Assembly (NCBI GenBank): GCA_032173965.1 | Contig: CM063284.1 | Span: 112,628,410 to 112,692,409 of the forward strand | Origin: Sitta carolinensis | Taxonomy: Eukaryota > Chordata > Aves > Passeriformes > Sittidae | Direction: 5' to 3' | Length of the DNA stretch: 64,000 nucleotides | In this document: piece by piece, positions 51,591-63,400 of the stretch | Layout: the number at the start of each line of letters is the position of its first letter | How positions within the stretch are numbered: position 1 is the stretch's first letter | Program-made: the position numbers and the translations under genes | The notes under the pieces: model-generated | Told to the model about the DNA's origin: nothing | The model's input: the letters and a program-made list of their open reading frames with translations, nothing else | Databases searched by the model: none

Positions 51591-53073
51591 AGCATGAATT
51601 TCTTTGGCATATTGTGATTCAAAAATATAATTTCTTCTCTCTTGGCATTTGGTCTCTGTAGTCTTTCTCAACTGATTTTATGAAAACCACACCTTTTATC
51701 TCACACATGCATTAAATAAAAGTTTATAATTAAATATTATTGCTATGCAACAAAAGCAAAAAGTGAAATTAAACTTAATATTTAGACTACTTTTTAAATA
51801 ACAGCATTATTTTAGTCTTAACATCAAAAATTGTTTATTTTCATTTATTTTGTTTTTTTTTTTTTTCATTTGATCACCAGATAAGAAATCTGAGATTACC
51901 CACTTAATAAAGCAAAAAACTCAGAAAACTCACTATTTCACTAGGATTTTGTATGAAACTTTTTTTTTTTTTTAAAGGATGTTTGTTTGCTATTGTTGGT
52001 ATTTTTTTAATTTCAAATATTAATAATATACTGAGAATTTGAAAAATTAATTTTGCAATAAGCAAAAGTAATTAAGAAGATTATGTGGATCATCAAAATT
52101 CAAATGCTTATAAGATTACTACCAAGTTTTTGGAAAAAAGCATTATAATGTCTGGATTATTCTTCTCATTAGACTGAACTTGCTGGTTTTGGATGGGGTA
52201 CAACTTTCTTCACAGTACAATTAATTAATTTATTTATCTCCATTTTTTGAAGACTTGAAGTGGCAAAGGGTTTTATCACTCTGTTAATTTTGTGAAATTT
52301 TGACAAAGCCTGTATTTTCTCACAGCCATGGCTTAAATATTTTCTTTGTTTCTTGACAATATTACATATTTTTATATAAATTATGTATGTTTCCAATTTC
52401 ATTAACAATCTTACAACCTGTATCAGTTTATTTAATTTATTTCTGGTTCATAGTGTGGTTAATAGTGAAATGTAAATTTGTATTTAAACGCAGAACTGGA
52501 GATTTATTTTTTTTTATCCCTGAAATCTGAAAAATCTGATGTAAGTTTTGGGGTTGCGATCAAAGCAGTGGAATACAAACTCTTATGTGCTGCAGATGCA
52601 ATTATGGATTGTATAAAAGATGAATCCTGAACCTACATATACATTAGAATTGTGCTTAGAATATTATTTGCATCACATAACAGAACTTAGAATGACTTTT
52701 GAATCATATTTTTAAACATAATTGAACTAATACATAATTGCAGAAGATATTTTAATATCCTACCTGATTATATGGGAAACACTGGCTATGTTGAGTGCTG
52801 CTGACATACATTTAGGTACACAATCATTGAAATTTTATATTGTTGCAACAGATACAGATGTATTAAATTTGCTAATTTAATAGCAAAGATAAGTCTTGAA
52901 ATAACTTCTCTTCTGTCACAGAGGATGGAAGTCTGTATCCTTCTCTTAGGTTGTTTGCCAGTTTATCAGTGGTAACTATGAGATTTATTTCATCACATTG
53001 AGAAATTGCAACCAGGGAAGCTCACTCGCAGTGTCTACAAACCCAGTCTTTATAGTTAAGTAGATGTCATAAA
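51591..53073. other. AT-rich unique DNA with short T runs, no gene seen
   Basis: T runs at about 51850-51866 and 51960-51973. No gene or transposon recognised. Confidence 0.5.
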
Positions 53074-53078
53074 ACAGT
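53074..53078. repeat. Target-site duplication, left copy (ACAGT)
   Basis: ACAGT directly precedes the TGTCAAGG end of the large LTR and is repeated at 54810-54814. The match extends to AACAGT if the LTR's last A is counted, so the exact duplication length is 5 or 6 bp. Confidence 0.65.
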
Positions 53079-53195
53079 TGTCAAGGTTTCAATTCGAAAC
53101 CTGGCAGAAACACCAATTTTTGTTTTGGTTTAATTTTGCCAATTTCAAAGTTTCTAATCGAGAGCAAAGCAAGCTTAAGCTTAAAAGTAATAAGA

Positions 53196-53201
53196 CTTTA
53201 T
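53196..53201 (-). terminator. Polyadenylation signal (AATAAA) of the large LTR
   Basis: TTTATT on the plus strand gives AATAAA on the minus strand, in GTTAATAAAGTC, about 120 bp before the CA end. Confidence 0.55.
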
Positions 53202-53611
53202 TAACTAACACTAAAAGAAGAACAACAAGAATGAGGATGGAACCTTCAAAACACTCTACCTCCCCCCCCACAACCCTTTTTTCCCTCTTAACCAACAATG
53301 TAAAGACAACAACACTCAGAAATCTCAGTCAGTTTTTTGACCTTTACAAATAGTCTTTCTTTGGTTCATTTAGAGAGAAAAGTATTCTTTGTTAATGCTG
53401 TGGTAGTTTCTTACAAGAAAAGAACTCTTGTGGCTTCATTTTCTCACAAACTGCAGGTGCCCGAGATCTGCCTTTGTGAAGTCTTTCTCATCTTTCACAG
53501 TTTTTCCTTACAACTGTGTTCTTGGTCCATATTAGCCTATTGGGGTGCGTTTTTTTTTTAGGATGAGTCATTCTAGCATCCTTTCACCCATCTCTGGAAC
53601 AGAGGTCTTCC

Positions 53612-53620
53612 CCTTTTATC
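53612..53620 (-). promoter_or_regulatory. TATA-like element in the large LTR
   Basis: CCTTTTATC on the plus strand gives GATAAAAGG on the minus strand, in a purine-rich setting about 415 bp upstream of the AATAAA. It is a weak TATA match, and the CpG-dense block could instead serve as a TATA-less promoter. Confidence 0.35.
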
Positions 53621-54143
53621 CCCAGGGCCAAGGTTTCTCAGACTTCTAACACTGGTGCTTCTGTTCATGATTGTGGCTAGAACGCTACCACCCCCCAAAG
53701 CATTCGACGATCTTACTGGGGAAAACCCAAAGTCTGATATAGCAAGTATATCTGTACCATAGCTTCACAAAAGAATTTTACAGCCTAAGCTTAAGACAAA
53801 CTTTTCAAAATCCCTTCAATCTAAAATCTAACTCTTTTCTTACCAACTTCAATTTCATGTGGTTGTTCTTACAAAGTTTCACCTCCCTTTTTTCTTAGCC
53901 TAAGAGATAATTAGTGTTCTTCCAGTACAAAGTTGTGTAACACTGAAAAAAAAAGTCAATTTCGTCCAAGTCTTGTATCAGAAAACAAGCTTTGCGTCTT
54001 TCTACTGGCCACATGCTCTTTTGCCGACTCCATGTGAGCCGTGCCAGCCGCTCTCAGTCTAGAACAGGGGCCAGGGCTGCTCTTGGCTTCGGGGCCGCCT
54101 TTAGCACAAACCACGGGGGGCCACCAGTGCTGTTGCCCATGCA

Positions 54144-54416
54144 CAGCTCCTTTGGTGCCCATCCAGGTGCTGTCCCCATGCTCAGCTCCTTTGGTGCCCA
54201 TACAGGTGCTGTCCCCATGCTCAGCTCCTTTGGTGCCCATCCAGGTGCTGTCCCCATGCTCAGCTCCTTTGGTGCCCATCCAGGTGCTGTCCCCATGCTC
54301 AGCTCCTTTGGTGCCCATACAGGTGCTGTCCCCATGCTCAGCTCCTTTGGTGCCCATACAGGTGCTGTCCCCATGCTCAGCTCCTTTGGTGCCCATACAG
54401 GTGCTGTCCCCATGCT
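54144..54416 (+). repeat. 39-bp tandem repeat, seven copies
   Basis: Seven consecutive 39-bp units start at 54144, 54183, 54222, 54261, 54300, 54339 and 54378, each beginning CAGCTCCTTTGGTGCCCAT. They are nearly identical; the visible variant is CATCC (units 1, 3, 4) against CATAC (units 2, 5, 6, 7). A decayed eighth copy follows (CAGCCGCTCCCGATGCCCA), and part of a unit may precede it. The array lies inside the U3 of the candidate LTR. Because 39 is a multiple of three, it keeps reading frames open and produces a 13-residue periodic peptide on paper. Confidence 0.96.
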
Positions 54417-54419
54417 CAG

Positions 54420-54700
54420 CCGCTCCCGATGCCCACACAGCCTCAGGCCAGCGTGGTTTGGTGTTCCACTGGAACAAAAGCTCTGCAGGCTCTGCCGGCT
54501 CCTTTGCCCCTCCCGGCCGGGCCCGGTGGGTTCCTCGGGGAGGGCTCGGCAGCCGCTCCCGCCCCTCCAGGAGCGGAGAATCCCGGCCGGGCAGAGCGAG
54601 CCCGCCCGCACCCGGCCCGCCGCCGCCTCCCCCCACCCTGGGCAGGGCAGAGAGGGCAGAGGTGTGTGCTCTGACAGCCGGGAGGAAAGGGATATTCCCG
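54420..54700. promoter_or_regulatory. CpG-dense GC-rich block
   Basis: The block is full of CCGG, GCCG and CGGCC words, unlike the rest of the window. It includes an inverted GC box (CCCGCCCC at 54558-54565, GGGGCGGG on the minus strand) of the Sp1/KLF type. Within an LTR it is a likely promoter or enhancer. The many CpGs suggest a young element or one not heavily methylated in the germ line. Confidence 0.6.
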
Positions 54701-54809
54701 GGCTTTGTTCAAAGGTAATAAGAACTAGAAAATGCTTTCCCATTGGTCCAATAAAATGCCAATGTCAAACCCAGCCAGCTCACTTCCCTGGGCTGGTCAA
54801 ACTAAGACA

Positions 54810-54814
54810 ACAGT
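54810..54814. repeat. Target-site duplication, right copy (ACAGT)
   Basis: ACAGT follows the GACA end of the large LTR and matches 53074-53078. Confidence 0.65.
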
Positions 54815-54913
54815 GTTTTATGTTCAGAGTAGAATATAATCACTAGTTACGATACACTTTCTGATGACAGACTATATTTTCTGATACTGCTTTTTTCCTA
54901 CTCAATAGAGTTA

Positions 54914-54927
54914 GGTTGGTTTTTTTT

Positions 54928-54959
<32 letters not shown>

Positions 54960-54960
54960 T
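54914..54960. repeat. G/T-only low-complexity tract
   Basis: GGTT followed by T runs and GTTTT units, about 100 bp beyond the large LTR. Confidence 0.93.
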
Positions 54961-57900
54961 GCTAACAGCATGTTTGTTGTGAACTTTTTTTTTCCTTCTC
55001 TATCTAGGAAGAGAAAAGGACAAAGATGTATTTTCAGTGGTCTTCAGGAAAGTAAACCCATTGCTCATGGGAGGTGTCTTCTTGTTAGGAGCTGCAAAAT
55101 AGATTCAACCTGTGCTATGAAGGGAATTTTGAGTCAGGCGCACCATCCTGTGCGTCCTAAGCCCTAGCTCCTTGTCATTTCATGCCACCCGAGCAGACAT
55201 CAGGTGAGATTCTGATGACTAGAAGTTAAAGTGTGGAGCTGTTTTACGGTAAGAGTTCATAATCCTGGAACCTACTGATGACAACAAAGATATGCCTGGA
55301 TATTGCAAATCTCAAACAACATCACTTCTAGGCATTGTATATTGCATCATATACAATTGAAGGTACTGTGTTTCAGTATTTCTCTTTTCTGTTGTTGGAC
55401 ATTCAAGAACTCATATACCCAGCAACATTTGTTGCCCTTATAAATTGCATCCAGCAGCTCCCCCTTGATCTCTTGAACTGAGACATGTGACATTCCCCTG
55501 GTCTAGTGTTTTTTCAAACATTCCTTGCTCCACTGTTTCCTCCTTCAACCTTTGCTGACTTGTTCAAGCAAGACAGAGATCCCTAGGGAAATGACAGATC
55601 CCAAAAAGTCTGCCTTCGGCTCCTCAGGATGACCTTCTTTAACCTGCTGAAGAAAAACATAGAACATCAAGATTTTCCTTTTTAGCCTTTTGCTGGCTCT
55701 TGAAAATTGTTAAATCTCAGTTTTCAAAATAGAGCTTTTGAGGAGTTTACTCTGATTCTCCTCTTTGAGCAGTATTATTCAGCTGCTACTAGCTTGCAGC
55801 CGAGCAGGAAGGATGCTACTTGGGTAGTCCTTCATGAAAAGACCTGTACTCAACCACTACTTTCCTTAGAGTTTACAGATCTGCTTTCATTCTCTGGATT
55901 TAAAGAACTGCTCGATTTTAACACATGGTTTAGGCTGCATATGCCTGTTACAATATATAGAGCTGAAAAACAGCTGGTGCTTTACTGCACAACTTATTTT
56001 TAGGTAATAGAAAATAGTTTCCTAGAACCATGGAGAACTTCTGTTCATTTCAGGTCACAGTCAGTGTACTATAGGCCAGAAACAAAAGGTTCTATAATTT
56101 TAAGTGTAAATAAAAGAAATTATCATAAAAATTGCTGTTGTACCACACAGAATAAAGGTGATTGTGATGCATTTTGAATGAATGAGGACTGATTAACACT
56201 GCATAAATATAAGCATAAGAATTTTACCAAAGTTTAACCATTGTTTCCATTGTCTACTTCTATGTTTTTCATGCTATTCCTCTAATTATATGAAATATTT
56301 CAGTGTTGGTATCATCGAAATAATCAGTTTTCCAAATTTAAGTCATTGCTATACATCACCAGTCCAGAGTAGCTTATTCAATATTAACATCAAACTCATC
56401 CAAAAAATGGTTCAATAACATGATCTTTCATATATTCCTTGGTGCATATCAGTAAGTAATTTGCAGAAAAGATAGCTTGTCTAATGGAAATTATTTACTT
56501 TATAATGTGGACTTACCCTGCTGAACCTTACGTAACATGAAAAAAAACACAGGAATTTTTATTTCACAAGGGTTGAAGTTGTAAAATCAATGAATGACAA
56601 GAAAATAACTCATTAATTATTTATTAATAGGAGTAAATTTTCTCTGTGTATATAAAGAAAATATTTTAAGAAGAAAAAGGAAGTATTTTGCAGGATAGAG
56701 AAGTTTAAAGTAATTTTTTTTGAGATCATTTAGATGGTGTGAATATCAAGAAAAAATTATTACCTCAGTAGAACAGATGTGTGTTTTGCCATTGAATTGA
56801 ATATGACTGAGACTTAACCTACAGAATAAAAGAATAAATGAAAGATTTTCTTTGGAAGCAGAAATGTGATCTACTTTTAAAGATTAGCAAAAATATACAG
56901 AGCACATAATACATTCCAAATTCCAATTATTCAGCAAATATTTACATGACATTTTAGTCCCTGGTAGCATAAACATGAAAGAGGGTCTCCAATTTATCAA
57001 ATTTCTGAAGAAGCAAAATTGATTGTAGCAGTTCCCATGCTAAAGAAGGAACCTGCTCACAGGAAACTATAAGAAAATAATTTAAGGCTGGAATTTCAGT
57101 TGGAAGATGAGGACATGCAACAGAATTGTGTAGCAATATACAAGTTTGCCAACAGTATAAATAGAGGGCTGTCCCCCAAAAAGGAGTATAATGTGGCTAA
57201 GAAACAAAGTATAAAATTTTAATTGTTGAATAAGAAAGATGGACTGAAATAAACTTTCCTTCTATGTGATTTCTGGGTCAGGAAAATATAGGAGGTCTCT
57301 TTGTTTTCTTATAATGTCATTATTGGAGCTCTTTTCCTAAGAGGAAAATATCAGTTCTTCCCTGCAGCAGAATATGTCTAAGTTCAGCATTAGATAACAA
57401 GAATCATTATTATTCAGGAGTTATCAAGCACTCCACAGAAGCCAGAGTGGTTTCTCTGATGGTATATCAGTATACACTAACGTCATGTAAGAGTGCTTAG
57501 TCAACCTCACTTCCAATCACTGGAGCACAGACACTGACTTGAAGACAAGCCTTTTGTTTGCAATGAGTGTTTAGATCTAATTCTCAAATCTTTAAATCTC
57601 TTTAAATGCAATTTTCTCCTCCTGTCAATGTTCTGTGAACTACTACTTTATTTTCTGGTAGCACATATGGACAAGCAAGGTATTATGAAGAATTTTAGAA
57701 GACAAACTTTTGTTTTTTTGGTCAATATATTGCTAGCTGTCCAGTAAGTGCCTTTGTTAATTTGAAATTAAATTTGGAATGTGTATAGATATGTTATCTT
57801 AGCCCTTTATGAAACTGAAATTTATGTGTTTGAAAATACATACAGGAAATGCTTGAGGTCAAGGTAATAGTGAGTTCGGATATAGCATAAGTAGATTTTT

Positions 57901-59040
57901 AGGGGATCTGTATTTTTGCAGAGCTACTTCCTAATTTCTGAACACATCAGTGTTAGTGTGCCTCTATAAATAGAATAGGCCATAGGCTGTCAGAGAATTG
58001 CAGAGAAGACTCAGGGATTGTAGGAAGCGCATCTGTACTGCCCCTCAGCCTACCAGTAAAAGGCTTCCAGCTGAGGAACTCTAATTGACTGGCTGAGTAG
58101 TTCTAGCCTGAAAATAAAATTGAATGTATCAGCTTAAGTTACCAAAAATGAAGGACCTAGAAATGCCAATGTGGTCACTCCTAGCATACTGTTTTCATTT
58201 TCCAAGTAGGCACTAGGAGCCTACCAAAAAGGGGTTCTGCTTCATTGACATACTCAAGTTTTGGGGAAAAAATACCATTGGTATTTAAAGATATAAATAT
58301 TAGACAATCTGAAAATGGTAGAGAGCTACAGTTTTCAAACTATTTTGAAGGCGTAGTAATTATACAAGTAATTGTGATTTCTTCAATTTATTCCAAATGT
58401 TCTTTGAATTTGTTTAAATCAGCTTTCTGGACAAAGCCGCTAGGTAAATTAGTAAATAGGTGAAGGTTGGGGTAAGGAATGTACCTTCCAAGAAAAATAA
58501 CACAGAATTCCAGGGTGGAAGCAACACTCATTTTTATTACAATGTCAACCACTAATACTGTTCCATGTGTGTGAAATAAATAAGTTATTTCTCAAAATGA
58601 AGGAGGCAGTAATCCTTTTAAACAATTACCTTTCTATAAAGGTGTTTGCATGGCAAGACACTTGTCTTTTCTACTGTAGCCAACTATATATTTTTTAATA
58701 TGTGTAAACTACTCATGCAGGCAATTTCAGTTCATCCAGCTGAAGTTCTGTGCTTAAAGGAATCATTTGAACACTTAGTAAGATAAAAAGAGAAAGGGAA
58801 AGAGTGTGTATGTATCTTTAAAGATCCTAAAAATCCTTAGTGTGCATAAGAAGAGGTAATAATTCCTTCTCACTCTTCCCTCTCATGACAGTGTCTTTTC
58901 CAACATTTTTGTGATGCTTTATGCATGGAAAATTTGAAATGTTAGATGGGAAGGCACATCACAGAGTTAGCAGCCTTTCAGTTTTCATTACTTTTAAACA
59001 AGATTTTGTGTTTTTATCTGAAAATTATGCTGTTTTCTGT
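54961..59040. other. AT-rich unique DNA, no gene seen
   Basis: No gene or transposon recognised over about 4 kb. The segment at 58495-58520 (CACAGAATTCCAGGGTGGAA) recalls a CR1 tail, but similarity stops there. ORFs of up to 98 codons lack motifs. Confidence 0.5.
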
Positions 59041-59114
59041 GGGTTTTTTTTTTGGTTTTTTTTGTTTTGTTTTGTTTTTTTGGTTTTTGTTTGTTTGTTT
59101 GTTTGGGTTTTTTT
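59041..59114. repeat. T-rich/(GTTT)n low-complexity tract
   Basis: T runs broken by GG and then GTTTT and GTTT units. A 73-codon plus-strand ORF ending in Phe/Val/Trp runs is its translation only. Confidence 0.95.
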
Positions 59115-60262
59115 CCTGAGGAAAGGTAAGAAAGTATTCTAATATAATGATTATATGAAAACTGAAACCTGGTAGCTAGTCTTCAGGCTAAATAGAGGAA
59201 GACTTCAGGAAGAAAAAAAAAAAAAAATCATTCAGTCCTTCATTGATTTCTTGCACCTTTGCCCCCAATTCTAATACTTGACTACTTACATTCTTAAAGT
59301 ACTTTAGGGCTTTGTATACAATCACCAACAGGTTTCAGAAATTCAAAGACACAAAGAAAAATAAACTGCCATATTCCCTAAGTGTTTCTACTTAAACACT
59401 TTGTTGAAAGAACTCTGAATAACCTCAAAAAAACCCTGAAGATTTTACAATTCAAATTTCAACTCAAATTCCTCTCATTATGGCTAAAAAAAAAAGTTAA
59501 CAAAATAAATTCGTTTGCAGTTTTTAACCATCCCTTAGGTTGCTATTAATTCCCTAGGAAAGAGAAATTCACTTTCATTTGTTGCAGCTACAAATAAAGG
59601 AAGTAGAATAGCAAGGTAAACAAAATAACAGAATAAAAACTCCTTCCATAAAAATAAAGAAAAAGTAAGTTGATCAAACTGAACCAGAAACAGTTCCCTA
59701 CTACAGGGGTTTGGGGGTTTTATCTGTTTGGTTTTTAAGGTTTTGTGGGATGTTTTTAAGTATTAGCATTTGAAGCCAACGGAGAATTTCATTTAAGCCT
59801 CTCAATTATATTTTGAGAACAATAATTGAACAAGACATCAATGGGAGAACAAACTTATTTATACTCCTTTGGGATAATTTTAAACCAGAAAGTGCTGCAT
59901 AATATTCTGGTTTTTAGTTTGCAGAAATGGTAACGACTGCATTTTCCTGTCAGGCATATGCTGTTCTGCAAGGGGCACAGGGAAAGGAGGGTGGGATTTT
60001 GTGCAGGGATAGTTTGAATCTCAGTTGGGGAGAATGGACAACAAAGGACATAAAGATAGAATAAAAAGAGGAATAGAGACAGGAAGGAAATCATGCCTCT
60101 GTGGCTGATATGAGCCCAGCTTTTTAGCAGCTTTGAACTGATCTGATGGATTTCCTCACGGCATGCTGCACCAATCCCATCTATTGAAAGGTTCATCCTC
60201 CTTCCTGTACCTTCCCATACCACCTTGGCTAAACCCCAGAATTATCTATCTTCTTTTAACAG
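59115..60262. other. AT-rich unique DNA, no gene seen
   Basis: Contains a 15-A run at 59213-59227. A 122-codon minus-strand ORF at 59855-60223 includes a hydrophobic stretch of Phe and Leu but no recognisable family. Confidence 0.5.
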
Positions 60263-60492
60263 GCTGGGATGCTAAGTCTGTCTTAATATCCATCACTGTG
60301 CAGTGCAGGATGAAACCAGGTGCCTCCTTACAGCAGCTGCTCATGCCAGCACATGAGCTTTCTAGCTCCAGTGGAACACGTGCCTGGCCCAGGGTCACCA
60401 ACTGCGTGGATGTGATGTCTTCTCAAAGGCTTCCTGTACAGAGGACTGAAGCATTGCTTATTTCAAAAGCTGTTGCAAACCCAGAGGTTCAG
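60263..60492 (+). other. Candidate internal exon (230 bp), unidentified
   Basis: Upstream is a convincing acceptor, a pyrimidine-rich stretch ending TTCTTTTAACAG (AG at 60261-60262). Downstream is a donor, GTTCAG then GTAATC (GT at 60493-60494). The 230 bp between are clearly richer in G+C than the flanks and stay open in one plus-strand frame, which continues through the donor to 60528. The peptide has no motif I recognise. As a coding exon it would be 230 bp, so the phase would change across it. It could equally be a non-coding RNA exon, a transposon remnant or chance. No second exon of the same transcript was found. Confidence 0.3.
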
Positions 60493-63400
60493 GTAATCTA
60501 TGTTGTCCATAGAGCAACTGTACACTAATTTGAACTATACAGTTGTCTGATCAGCAGTAGCAGGTATGAAAAAATAAGCAAGCTAAATTATAATTTGAAG
60601 GTACAAATGTAGTGCTTTAGATGAAGAGAAAACCTTCAAGATAGAACGGGAGCAGAATATTTAGTAGGTATATAAATACATATAAAGGCTCTGAAAAAAT
60701 GAATGCTGTGTTAAAATGCATAAAAATCCAGAGCATTTATTCAGAAAGAATTTGAATTCAAACACTACTGCCTGATGAAAGCTTCAGCAATGTCTGAAAA
60801 AACTTCAGATAAAATTTCAATCAGCAAGGCAACAGCTTGAATTCATTCTGCAAGTTTTAGGAGATTAGAAGTATTTCTATTCTCATTCTTTTTTTCCTTC
60901 CCTCTACACTTATTGAAGTGGTGTCTGTACAAAGATAAGTGCATTCAAATTTATAGCCACATAGTTTGTGTAAGTGGTCATTTTCCTATTCCCTAAATGC
61001 GCTGCAATGACATAAACAGGACTGAACAGCAAAAAAATATTCTTTCAAGAGTTTTGAGAAAAAACTTTTTGTCTTTGTGTATTGCACCGTTTCACATCAA
61101 CTTAAAAAGATCTTTTCTGAAAAAAGCTTCAGAGGAACTTCTGAAGTTTTGTGGAGGAATCAGTGCTATTGGACTGGAACTTGTACAGCCTAACATTTTT
61201 TTCCTTTTCCTACCTCTATGACAGGTAAAAAACACAGATTTTTTTCACTTTGGATTTTGAAAGATTCATATAGTGCATCTGTTTGTAATACTTTGATATT
61301 GTATTCTATCACTAATAGCATTTATATAAGAAAAACATTTAGAATAGTTAAATTTTTCAATTTTTGTTGCACATGGAATTCAGTACAGACTGAAACATCA
61401 ACATTAAAAAGCAAGCCAGAGCATAGCGAACCAAAAACTTTACTCGCACTCTACTTTGTTTTGGGATTTTGGTAAAAGAAAACACTCTGATTCACAGTGC
61501 TAGAACAGGTTTTTTTCTTTCAGTTTACCTTCAATAATTGACAAATAAATCAATGTTCAGACATCCTTCAGAAAATATTCAGGAGCACTTATCAGGCTGT
61601 TAAAACATATATTTATTCCTCAAAATTCATGAATTGAAAGGACATAAAGGTTTTTTTTAAGAGGTTCACGATTACTCATATAGTTAAAATGTCTTCTATT
61701 TTCATCTTCTTATAATAAATATATCTGAATAGACCACAGGGGGGTATAGTGCCAATTTACAGACAGTAAGATATTTAATAACAATAATCACATATATAAT
61801 AGTACATTACAAAGTTAAAACATAATTATCTTTTACTTTAATATGCAACTGATGTTGCTACATGTCTTGGTTCTGACCTTCAGTGAGTACTGGTGACATA
61901 TCTTAAAATGCTTTACATGGTATATTACACTGTGCCTGGCTTTCTCATTTTCTTGTAACAAATTAAAATTAAATTATATCTAACATATTTTTGTTGATGC
62001 CAAACAATAGAGATGTGTTTTAAGTCTGCAAAACACATTGCAGCTTGAAATATGTAATAAAGAGAAAAAAAAAGAAAAACAAATGAGGGTCAAAATTAAA
62101 TATATTAGTCAACTTCACTAACAATTTATCTGGGAATTATCAAGATGTTACACACAGTTGAGGTCAACACAACTTCTTAGACTACTTCTAATCTATTCCA
62201 CTTGTAAAGGGCATAATTTAGTACTTTAGAGAAAATGTTTAAGACATAATGTCCTTATTTTAAATAAAGGCTAAAGAAAAGTTTTCTCAATACAGTGGCA
62301 GATTTTAGGAGATTTAACTCTATTTATAGCACCTTTATGTTATTCCATTTCCAATTTTAATTTTTCTGTGGTGGCACAAAATCCCTAACCTGACAGCTAC
62401 CAGCAAAGGCTTTACACTATTTGTTCAACTTTCTTGCTCAACGGAGATAAAAATACATATGTTCAACACTTCAGTTTAACCAATTAGGTCTTGCAGATTT
62501 TATGTTACTGTGTTCTGATATATCCTTACCTGCATGCAGATATTGCTAGAAACCCACAAGGAAACAAGGTCTCTTCTGTTCAACACCTTCACCTGAGATC
62601 AGACTACGTAAATCAGATGCTCCCTTCTCTAGTCATCTGCTCTTTCAACGGCATTTTGGTCATCAGGCACTTATCCAGGTGAACACTCTTAACTCAAGAT
62701 TCTTTCTCTTAGGAACTTCAATGAATGACCAATGGGGAGAAGTAATTATTAGCAAACCCCCCACACATTCATAAATAGCCTCTGTTTAGGCTTCAAAACA
62801 TGCTAAAATTCTCAGCAAGCAACATAAAGACAGGTGTATTTTCTGTCTGTCATTTCCTCATTAGCTATGGGAATTTGAGACAGAACTCTGATTTAGAAAC
62901 CTTGTGCCTGCATTTGGAGTTACAAATTTCACTGACAGTACTTATACCCTTCAGTCCTTTGTCACTGCCCTTTTTTTTTTTTTTTTTTTTGTTTTGGAGA
63001 TGTTCACTCCCAAACAACACTCTGCAGGCTGATTGTATCCATGAACAGAAGTTCAATGAATAACTATTTGCTCTGATTACATAATTTAAGACTAATTTAA
63101 AAACCTCTGTCTGGGATTTAATCACTTTAAAAAGCCATTTTCTGATGAATATGCATTAAACTTATTTTTGTTTTTAGCAGAATGGATACACAAAGACACT
63201 TCACAAATCAGCAGCATTTTTAAATTAATTCCATAAAGCATTAAACAAAGAAAAGAAACAGTTTTGTAATCTTCCTGGATTTGTGCAGCAATTTAATAAT
63301 TTCCAGCAGTGGTCAAAAATTATATATAAATTAGTTCTATGATATTTTAGGAGGTTTTGTTTTCTCATTTCTAAATATCTCCTTATCTGTTTACCTGCAA

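Larger units (their letters stand above)
53079..54809 (-). mobile_element. Candidate 1.73-kb solo LTR (ERVL-like), minus orientation
   Basis: On the minus strand the element starts TGTCTTAGTTTGACC and ends AACCTTGACA. It has TG...CA ends, a perfect TGTC/GACA inverted terminus and a 5-bp ACAGT target duplication; 5 bp is typical of ERVL-type integration. Order on the minus strand: a start with CCAAT-type ATTGG motifs (about 54740); a CpG-dense block (about 54420-54700); seven copies of a 39-bp repeat; a pyrimidine/purine-rich middle with a TATA-like GGATAAAAGGG (53612-53620); then AATAAA (53196-53201) about 120 bp before the end. No internal region is present, so it would be a solo LTR. It is unusually long and GC-rich for its surroundings. 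Several ORFs of 225-284 codons overlap on both strands because the 39-bp unit is 13 codons without stops; they are not genes. The alternative is a host CpG island that happens to be flanked by short repeats. Confidence 0.65.

Noticed and set aside
53956..54846. ORFs of 225-284 codons around the 39-bp repeat
   Set aside because: The frames stay open only because the 39-bp unit is a multiple of three and the adjacent block is GC-rich. They compete on both strands inside a candidate LTR.
58495..58520. CACAGAATTCCAGGGTGGAA phrase resembling a CR1 tail
   Set aside because: Similarity stops within about 20 bp.
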